NCBI GenBank assembly: GCA_905480445.1
Contig: CAJQQJ010000425.1
Span: 1-11,276 of the forward strand
Direction of reading: 5' to 3'
DNA length: 11,276 nucleotides
Source: an uncultured Alphaproteobacteria bacterium
GTDB taxonomy: Bacteria > Pseudomonadota > Alphaproteobacteria > UBA7985 > CAJQQZ01
The notes below the pieces were generated by a model, which did not search any database, was not told the DNA's origin, and saw nothing but the letters and a program-made list of their open reading frames with translations. Position numbers and translations under genes: made by a program. This document shows positions 6,465 through 11,276 of the stretch, in pieces (position 1 is the first letter of the stretch; every line of letters begins with the position of its first letter).

Positions 6465-7735
6465 GACAAGAGATGACACCAGAAGAACAACTCTACGCAA
6501 TCGTTGAACAAGGTCTATGCATTGGATGCGGCCTTTGCCAAGCTGTCGCGGGCAAGGACACAATCGAAGTCGTGAAAACTACCACGGGCGTCGAGCGTCC
6601 TATCGTGGTTGGCGAATTAGACCAAGCAACTGTAGATCAAATCTATGACACTTGCCCTGGCGTTCGCGTGGAGGGATTGCCCGAAGCTCTGATAGAAGAA
6701 GACACCAAGGTTGATAATGTCTGGGGGCCCTGGCGCCGCATAGTTAAGGCCTGGGCCGCTGATCCAGATATTCGCCATCAAGGTTCCACCGGTGGTGTTA
6801 TGTCAGCACTGGGAACTTACTTGCTCAAATCCAAACAAGTCGGTTTCGTTCTTCACGTCAAAGCCTCAACAACGAACCCGACTTTTGGTGAACCTCACAT
6901 CTCTTTTACAGAGGCCGATATCATGGAAGGCGCTGGTTCGCGCTATGGCCCGACACCGCCGCTGTTAGATATCAAATCGGTCCTCGACCGCGGCCAACCT
7001 TTCGCTTTCTTCGCCAAGCCCTGCGATGTTGCGGGGCTCAGGAACTATGCCCGTCACGATCCACGGGTGGATAAGCTGGTCAAATTCACTGTCGCTATGG
7101 TTTGCGGCGGCTATGGCGCGCCGTCCACCACTGAAGGTTTCTTGGATCACATTGGCATGAAGATGGACGAACTGACGGCCTTCCGGTACCGCGGTTTTGG
7201 TTGCCCAGGCCCCACTCGAGCCGAAGCAGGCGAGAAAGTTGAAGAAGCTCATTATCTTGACTATTGGGGTGAAGATGAGTCCATGTGGGGACTGCCCTTC
7301 CGCTGCAAGGTCTGTCCAGACGGCATCGGCGAAGCTTGTGACTTGGCCGTGTCAGACACCTGGATAGGAGGATCCCCGAACCGTATAGACAGCGAAACCG
7401 ATCTTGGCGAGAACGGCGTTATTGCCCGCACAAAAGCAGGAGAAGATCTGCTAGCAACTGCAGAGAAAAGCGGATTTCTTACGATTGAGCGCGACATTAC
7501 ACCCGACCACATGTCAATTTACCAACCCCATCAAATGCGCAAGAAATATGCGGCTTGGGCACGCCACCAGGGTCTGAGAGAAGCGGGTCAACTGGCGCCA
7601 GTTACCAGTCGACTGCGTATCGAGGAACTTAGCTCTGAGTTATTTGATGGGACCAATGATGCTCAGCGTCGAGGAACGGTTGAACGCGTGAAAATTGGGA
7701 AAGCGTCAGAATCGGCACCTGAAAAGGTGGTTTGA
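6461..7735 (+). CDS. FrhB/FdhB-family iron-sulfur flavoprotein (coenzyme F420 hydrogenase/dehydrogenase beta-subunit family)
   Basis: A protein of up to 424 residues. Seen: a ferredoxin-like motif near the N-terminus, C20-x2-C23-x2-C26 (CIGCGLC), with a possible fourth ligand C65 in DTCPG; the FrhB N-terminal region with HQGSTGGVMSALG (106-118); KPCDV around C188; and the C-terminal domain with C215, GFGCPGP around C248, and RCKVCPDGIGEACD (281-294; C282, C285, C293). The family moves electrons between Fe-S/FAD and a partner such as F420, ferredoxin or a substrate; members include F420-reducing hydrogenase and formate dehydrogenase beta subunits and some stand-alone reductases. The start is uncertain: GTG 6461 gives a 4-nt overlap with the aldehyde dehydrogenase stop but has no clear ribosome-binding site; ATG 6473 removes only four residues and is equally possible. 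No hydrogenase or formate dehydrogenase partner is present, so it probably acts as a substrate reductase or electron carrier for this pathway. Partner unknown. Confidence 0.88.
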   Translation: MRQEMTPEEQLYAIVEQGLCIGCGLCQAVAGKDTIEVVKTTTGVERPIVVGELDQATVDQIYDTCPGVRVEGLPEALIEEDTKVDNVWGPWRRIVKAWAADPDIRHQGSTGGVMSALGTYLLKSKQVGFVLHVKASTTNPTFGEPHISFTEADIMEGAGSRYGPTPPLLDIKSVLDRGQPFAFFAKPCDVAGLRNYARHDPRVDKLVKFTVAMVCGGYGAPSTTEGFLDHIGMKMDELTAFRYRGFGCPGPTRAEAGEKVEEAHYLDYWGEDESMWGLPFRCKVCPDGIGEACDLAVSDTWIGGSPNRIDSETDLGENGVIARTKAGEDLLATAEKSGFLTIERDITPDHMSIYQPHQMRKKYAAWARHQGLREAGQLAPVTSRLRIEELSSELFDGTNDAQRRGTVERVKIGKASESAPEKVV

Positions 7736-8291
7736 CGACATCCCTCCCTCATTGAAAGAATGCTTGCGGCTATCGATATAAAGCTTGGCCCATGTTAAGC
7801 TGCGACCAACAGAGCCAAGGAACGGAAATAGTTTCAAAAGTAGATCAAATACGTTATTGGTCGACTAGGAGTATGGCAAAGATTTGATTTCATAGGGGAA
7901 TTAGGGAAAAGCAAGTTGGTTTCTCAGGCTAGCGCTGTCCGTTTTAGTCGACAGTTTATGCTTGCACAGAGCATTCACGGCGGAATTGCTTTAGCATGAC
8001 GATACATGCAACAAGCACTACGTTGAACAATCTCTCTAGTAACGGAGCGAAAACTCTAGTGTCAGAACTGACGGCAGTTGATTACAAATCATCGCTAAAA
8101 ATCACGATCTGAAATCTATAGATAGCTGGCTGCATAGGCTGGGCGATCTAGGGGGCTTATGTATCTACAAACAATAAAAGTTAGCGCGTGACTAAATTTC
8201 TATTTAAAACTGCACTTGCCATGTGATCATTTGTTGTATTCCAAGCTAAACTTTTGTTTTGAACCAAGAATTTCGTAGCAAAGCGCAAGTA
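7736..8291. other. Long intergenic region between the catabolic and polysaccharide modules
   Basis: About 550 bp with many stops in all frames and no convincing gene, tRNA or riboswitch. Small inverted repeats occur (CTTGGC with GCCAAG around 7784-7820; GTCGACTA at 7860-7867 with TAGTCGAC at 7945-7952), but none has the stem plus T-run of an intrinsic terminator. A promoter for the downstream operon should lie in its last 100 bp; TTGCCA near 8216 is a weak -35 candidate without a good -10. A 38-codon ORF at 7996-8112 has no recognisable motif and is not called. Confidence 0.5.
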
Positions 8292-9242
8292 ATGAAAAAT
8301 CTGAACTATTCTCTCATTGGGGCTGCTGGTTACATCGCGCCTCGCCATATGAAAGCGATGAATGCGACAGGCGGCACACTGGTATCGGCCTACGATCCAT
8401 CGGATTCCGTCGGTATAATTGATTCCCATTTTCCGGATGCTCCCTTCTTTACAGATTTCGAAAACTACAGCGCTGATGTAGTAAACAGCAAGAATAGCGA
8501 TCAAGCGATCGACTATATCGGTATTTGCTCCCCCAACTACCTGCACGATGCTCACATGAGATTTGGTCTAAGGTCAGGGGTGGACGTTATCTGTGAAAAG
8601 CCTTTGGTTGTTGACCCTGCTTCCCTTGCAGGCCTTTATAGGGTCGAAAAAGAAACTGGGAAGAAAATCAATTGCATCCTCCAGCTTAGGCTACATCCTG
8701 CGATTCTTGATCTAAAAGCGCTGATAGATTCAAAACCAGCTGATGAAATTTTCGATGTAGACCTTACTTACATTACTTCTCGAGGCGCCTGGTATCAGGC
8801 TTCTTGGAAAGGTGACGAGCGGAAGTCAGGTGGCATTGCGACCAATATTGGTGTTCATTTCTACGACATGTTGTCATTTATCTTTGGTGACCTGCAAGAC
8901 AGTTTTGTTCACTTCCGTTCTCATGACTCAGCAGCGGGTTATCTTCAATTTGCAAAAGCTCGGGTTCGATGGCTTTTGTCGATTAACCGTAATAACTTGC
9001 CTGCTAACACACCGCAGGGACAGACTACGTACAGATCTATCGCAGTGAACGGTGACGAGATCGAGTTTTCAGGAGGATTCACCGACCTCCACACACAAAG
9101 TTATGAACGGGTTCTTGCTGGTGATGGTTTTTCCCTAGCGACTGTCGAACCCTCGATACAGTTGGTTTCGCAAATTATGAAAAGCCCAATCGACACTTCA
9201 TTAGGTGAGAAGCATCCAATGCTGTCGAACTTAACCTCTTAG
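8292..9242 (+). CDS. wbpB: UDP-N-acetyl-2-amino-2-deoxyglucuronate dehydrogenase, WbpB/WlbA-like (Gfo/Idh/MocA family)
   Basis: A 316-residue oxidoreductase that by family oxidises C3 of UDP-GlcNAc uronate to the 3-keto sugar using NAD+, the second step of UDP-2,3-diacetamido-glucuronate synthesis in the cytoplasm. Seen: the Rossmann start SLIGAAGYIAPRHM (7-20), VSAYDPSDSVGIID (31-44), ICSPNYLHDAHM (78-89), the catalytic-lysine motif CEKP with K103, TYITSRGAWY (159-168), the active-site segment TNIGVHFYD with H189, and the C-terminal NGDEIEFSGGFTDLH (253-267). These match WlbA/WbpB as I recall them along the whole length. ATG 8292 is chosen over an in-frame TTG at 8259 because WlbA proteins begin a few residues before the LIGAAGYIAPRHM motif; the site before it is weak. 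The next gene begins 11 bp downstream, so the two are co-transcribed. Confidence 0.92.
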   Translation: MKNLNYSLIGAAGYIAPRHMKAMNATGGTLVSAYDPSDSVGIIDSHFPDAPFFTDFENYSADVVNSKNSDQAIDYIGICSPNYLHDAHMRFGLRSGVDVICEKPLVVDPASLAGLYRVEKETGKKINCILQLRLHPAILDLKALIDSKPADEIFDVDLTYITSRGAWYQASWKGDERKSGGIATNIGVHFYDMLSFIFGDLQDSFVHFRSHDSAAGYLQFAKARVRWLLSINRNNLPANTPQGQTTYRSIAVNGDEIEFSGGFTDLHTQSYERVLAGDGFSLATVEPSIQLVSQIMKSPIDTSLGEKHPMLSNLTS

Positions 9243-9253
9243 GAAATCATCCA

Positions 9254-10519
9254 ATGAAAGTAGGAATTCTCGGGCTTGGGTATGTTGGCATTCCTCTGGC
9301 GCTTAGATTCAACGAGGTGGGGTGCCAAGTGCTTGGCTTCGACATCGATGAAACCAAGATTAGTGCGTTAAACAACGGTCGAAGCTACATTGAACATATC
9401 CCTTCAGCCGAAATTGACGCCATGTGCAGTCAAGGTTTTGAAGCGACCTCAGATTTCTCACGCGCCTCAGAGCCTGACGCTCTGATTATCTGTGTGCCAA
9501 CACCTTTGAATAAACACCGTGAACCTGACATGTCTTTTGTCATTGGGACAACTGAGAAAATAGCGCCTTATGTGCGCAAGGGTCAGACAATTGCTCTGGA
9601 ATCAACAACTTATCCCGGCACAACAAACGAAATCATTCGACCCGCGGTTGAACAAAGAGGTTTCGAAGTCGGTAAAGATGTTTTCTTGGTTTATTCCCCA
9701 GAGCGCGAAGACCCAGGCAACAAGCATTTCAAAACACAGACAATCCCTAAAGTCGTAGGCGGCGCGACAGCAGAATGCCTAAAAGTTGGCATTTCAATCT
9801 ACGAAAAAGTTGTCGATCAAATTGTTCCGGTTTCTTCCACTGAAACTGCGGAAATGGTCAAGTTGTTGGAAAACATTCATCGAGCCGTCAACATTGGGCT
9901 CGTGAATGAAATGAAAATATTAGCCGATAAGATGGGCATCAACATTTTTGAAGTCATCAATGCTGCTGCAACAAAACCATTTGGCTTTACTGCCTACTAT
10001 CCTGGCCCAGGCCTTGGTGGACACTGCATTCCAATTGACCCTTTCTACCTCACCTGGAAGGCACGCGAATTCGGGGTGAATACTCGCTTCATTGAACTGG
10101 CAGGCGAAGTCAATCGTGGCATGCCTGAATGGGTTTTAGGCAAAGTAATTTCATCGTTAAATGAGCGCGGGCAAGCTATTAACGGGGCCAAAATCTTGTC
10201 TTTGGGCATCGCGTACAAAAAGAATGTCGATGATATGAGAGAATCTCCTTCAGTTGAAGTGATGGAACTGCTTAGAGATTGGGGAGCTGATGTAGCCTAC
10301 AGCGATCCGCATGTTCCCGTGTTTCCACCGACAAGACAACACTCGTTTGATTTATCTTCTGTCGAGTTGACTGATGAAAATCTTAGCTCTTATGACTGCA
10401 TTGTTATTTTAACAAGCCATGACCGATTTGATTTCGATAAAATCAAGCAACATGGAAAGCTCATCATTGATACAAGAGGCGTCTATTCAGATGACGCTGC
10501 TCATATTGTACGCGCTTAG
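9254..10519 (+). CDS. wbpA: UDP-N-acetyl-D-glucosamine 6-dehydrogenase, WbpA-like
   Basis: A 421-residue UDP-glucose/GDP-mannose dehydrogenase family protein. By family and context it oxidises UDP-GlcNAc twice at C6, using 2 NAD+, to UDP-GlcNAc uronate, the substrate of the WbpB-like enzyme beside it. Seen: N-terminal NAD loop ILGLGYVGIPLA (5-16) with D30 after strand 2; VPTPLN (81-86); LESTTYPGTT (115-124); YSPEREDPG (147-155); the central helix AEMVKLLENIHRAVNIGL with K204 and N208; catalytic Cys258 in GLGGHCIPIDPFYL; and the C-terminal UDP-binding domain with LGIAYKKNVDDMRESPS (around 316-332). An AGGA ribosome-binding site overlaps the wbpB-like stop codon. Substrate assignment (UDP-GlcNAc rather than UDP-Glc or UDP-ManNAc) rests mainly on the WbpB- and WbpD-like neighbours. 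All catalytic residues are intact. Confidence 0.92.
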   Translation: MKVGILGLGYVGIPLALRFNEVGCQVLGFDIDETKISALNNGRSYIEHIPSAEIDAMCSQGFEATSDFSRASEPDALIICVPTPLNKHREPDMSFVIGTTEKIAPYVRKGQTIALESTTYPGTTNEIIRPAVEQRGFEVGKDVFLVYSPEREDPGNKHFKTQTIPKVVGGATAECLKVGISIYEKVVDQIVPVSSTETAEMVKLLENIHRAVNIGLVNEMKILADKMGINIFEVINAAATKPFGFTAYYPGPGLGGHCIPIDPFYLTWKAREFGVNTRFIELAGEVNRGMPEWVLGKVISSLNERGQAINGAKILSLGIAYKKNVDDMRESPSVEVMELLRDWGADVAYSDPHVPVFPPTRQHSFDLSSVELTDENLSSYDCIVILTSHDRFDFDKIKQHGKLIIDTRGVYSDDAAHIVRA

Positions 10520-10570
10520 GGTAGGCCCAAGAAATAACGTCCCAAGAAACTAGCGATCAGAAGAAAAACA

Positions 10571-11140
10571 ATGAGCCCAGACTTTTTTGTCCATGAAAGC
10601 AGTTACGTCGATGACGGCGTTTCGATTGGTTCGGGTTCGAAAATCTGGCACTTCTGTCATGTTTCTCAAGGTTCAAAGGTCGGGAACAATGTTATCATGG
10701 GGCAAAACACCATGGTTGGTCCTTGTGTTCAAATTGGCGATAACTGCAAGATCCAAAACAACGTAAGCATCTATAAGGGTGTTACCCTCGAGCAGGGCGT
10801 TTTCTGCGGCCCTTCATGCGTATTCACCAACGTTCTGACTCCAAGAGCAGAAGTAGAACGAAAAGATGAGTTTGGAGAAACGATAGTAGGTCGTGGGGCT
10901 ACCATTGGCGCCAACGCCACTATCGTTTGCGGACACAATCTTGGTGCTTATTCTATGATTGCAGCCGGAACAGTCGTAACCAAGAATGTGCCGAGTTTTG
11001 CTTTGATGGCTGGCTTGCCTGCAAAACGTATTGGATGGGTAAGCCGCAGTGGCGACCGTCTAAAAGAAGATCTAGTCTGTCCCAGAACCGGTGAAGTTTA
11101 CAAGCTAACTGGCCCAGATTGTCTGGAACTTATTGAATAG
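10571..11140 (+). CDS. wbpD: UDP-2-acetamido-3-amino-2,3-dideoxy-glucuronate N-acetyltransferase, WbpD/WlbB-like
   Basis: A 189-residue left-handed beta-helix (hexapeptide repeat) acyltransferase. By family it transfers acetyl from acetyl-CoA to the 3-amino group of UDP-GlcNAc(3NH2)A, giving UDP-2,3-diacetamido-glucuronate. Seen: successive hexapeptide rungs at about 12-82 (VSIGSGSKIWHFCHV, KVGNNVIMGQNTMVG, VQIGDNCKIQNNVSI, VTLEQGVFCGPS), the VFTNVLTPRAEVERKDEF insertion loop (84-101), then further rungs (ATIGANATIVCG) and AAGTVVTKNVPSFALMAGLPA (131-151). Residues 170 onward (CPRTGEVYKL) form the short C-terminal tail I recall in WbpD relatives. It starts 51 bp after the wbpA-like stop with only a weak A-rich ribosome-binding site, and is probably in the same operon. 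The aminotransferase that makes its substrate (WbpE/WlbC) is not in the window. Confidence 0.93.
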   Translation: MSPDFFVHESSYVDDGVSIGSGSKIWHFCHVSQGSKVGNNVIMGQNTMVGPCVQIGDNCKIQNNVSIYKGVTLEQGVFCGPSCVFTNVLTPRAEVERKDEFGETIVGRGATIGANATIVCGHNLGAYSMIAAGTVVTKNVPSFALMAGLPAKRIGWVSRSGDRLKEDLVCPRTGEVYKLTGPDCLELIE

Positions 11141-11196
11141 AGACCTCAGCATAACTAGAGGATTCCCATAGGCTGGAATATTTGGTAACTTTTGTC

Positions 11197-11276
11197 ATGC
11201 AGAAACCTTTCGTCAGCCAACCCGAACTTTTTGTGACCACCAGCGATCTTGATCATCCAGCACTTCATGCGCTTGA
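11197..11276 (+). CDS. N-terminal fragment of an ORF, possibly an IS5-like transposase (runs off window end)
   Basis: An open frame from ATG 11197 to the window end, 26 complete codons, beginning MQKPFVSQPELF and continuing VTTSDLDHPALHAL. The phrase 'QPELFVTTSDLDHPALHAL' (residues 8-26) resembles, from memory, the extreme N-terminus of some IS5-group transposases, but 26 residues are too few to be sure. There is no clear ribosome-binding site. Just upstream, ATTCC and GGAAT form a 5-bp dyad with an 8-nt loop at about 11162-11179, which is too short to call an IS end. If it is a transposase, an insertion lies directly after the wbpD-like gene, where an aminotransferase gene might have been expected. 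Confidence 0.4.
   Translation, partial: MQKPFVSQPELFVTTSDLDHPALHAL

Noticed and set aside
7784..7952. Short inverted repeats (CTTGGC/GCCAAG and GTCGACTA/TAGTCGAC) as a terminator or IS ends
   Set aside because: Stems of 6-8 bp with long loops, no T-run after them and no flanking target duplication; easily expected by chance.
7996..8112. Small 38-codon ORF in the intergenic region
   Set aside because: No ribosome-binding site, no hydrophobic or toxin/antitoxin-like pattern, and Ser/Thr-rich random-looking sequence.
8181..8555. Minus-strand ORF of 124 codons spanning the gap end and the wbpB-like start
   Set aside because: Most of it is antisense to the conserved Rossmann region of the WbpB-like protein; no family resemblance.

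Overview
This window reads as bacterial chromosomal DNA, most likely from a Pseudomonadota and plausibly a marine or soil alphaproteobacterium. The basis is indirect: a non-pyrrolysine MttB-family methyltransferase with an Arg/Gly-rich N-terminus, a GntR/FCD-controlled catabolic divergon with TcuA-like and TMADH-like flavoproteins, and a WbpB/WbpA/WbpD-type nucleotide-sugar module. No rRNA, tRNA or CRISPR array was seen, so the taxonomic guess is weak.

Region 1 (1-7735) is a divergently transcribed catabolic locus. The minus-strand arm runs from 4226 down through the window start: a TcuA/fumarate-reductase-like FAD enzyme (2760-4226), an MttB-family methyltransferase (1206-2750), and the first 402 codons of an Old Yellow Enzyme/2,4-dienoyl-CoA reductase/trimethylamine-dehydrogenase-type Fe-S flavoprotein (<1-1206, GTG start sharing one base with the mttB-like stop). 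The plus-strand arm is a GntR/FCD regulator (4297-4995, TTG start), an aldehyde dehydrogenase (4992-6464, GTG start, 4-nt overlap) and an FrhB/FdhB-family Fe-S flavoprotein (6461-7735, 4-nt overlap). The 70-bp divergent promoter holds two overlapping palindromes typical of GntR/FCD operators, placed so that one regulator could control both arms. The gene set suggests breakdown of an N-methylated compound (a betaine or an N-methyl heteroaromatic): demethylation by the MttB-like protein, double-bond redox by two or three flavoproteins, and oxidation of an aldehyde intermediate. The substrate cannot be read from the sequence, and no corrinoid protein, corrinoid reactivase or transporter is in the window. 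This is the part most likely to hold an undescribed pathway.

Region 2 (7736-8291) is about 550 bp without a convincing gene, separating two unrelated functions.

Region 3 (8292-11140) is a surface-polysaccharide precursor module: WbpB/WlbA-like UDP-GlcNAcA 3-dehydrogenase, WbpA-like UDP-GlcNAc 6-dehydrogenase and WbpD/WlbB-like N-acetyltransferase, in the order B-A-D. With an aminotransferase (WbpE/WlbC), which is not in the window, they would make UDP-2,3-diacetamido-2,3-dideoxy-glucuronic acid for O-antigen or capsule. The few lines counted by hand are lower in GC here than in region 1, as is common for polysaccharide loci.

Region 4 (11141-11276) holds a short intergenic stretch and the first 26 codons of an ORF that may be a transposase, running off the window end.
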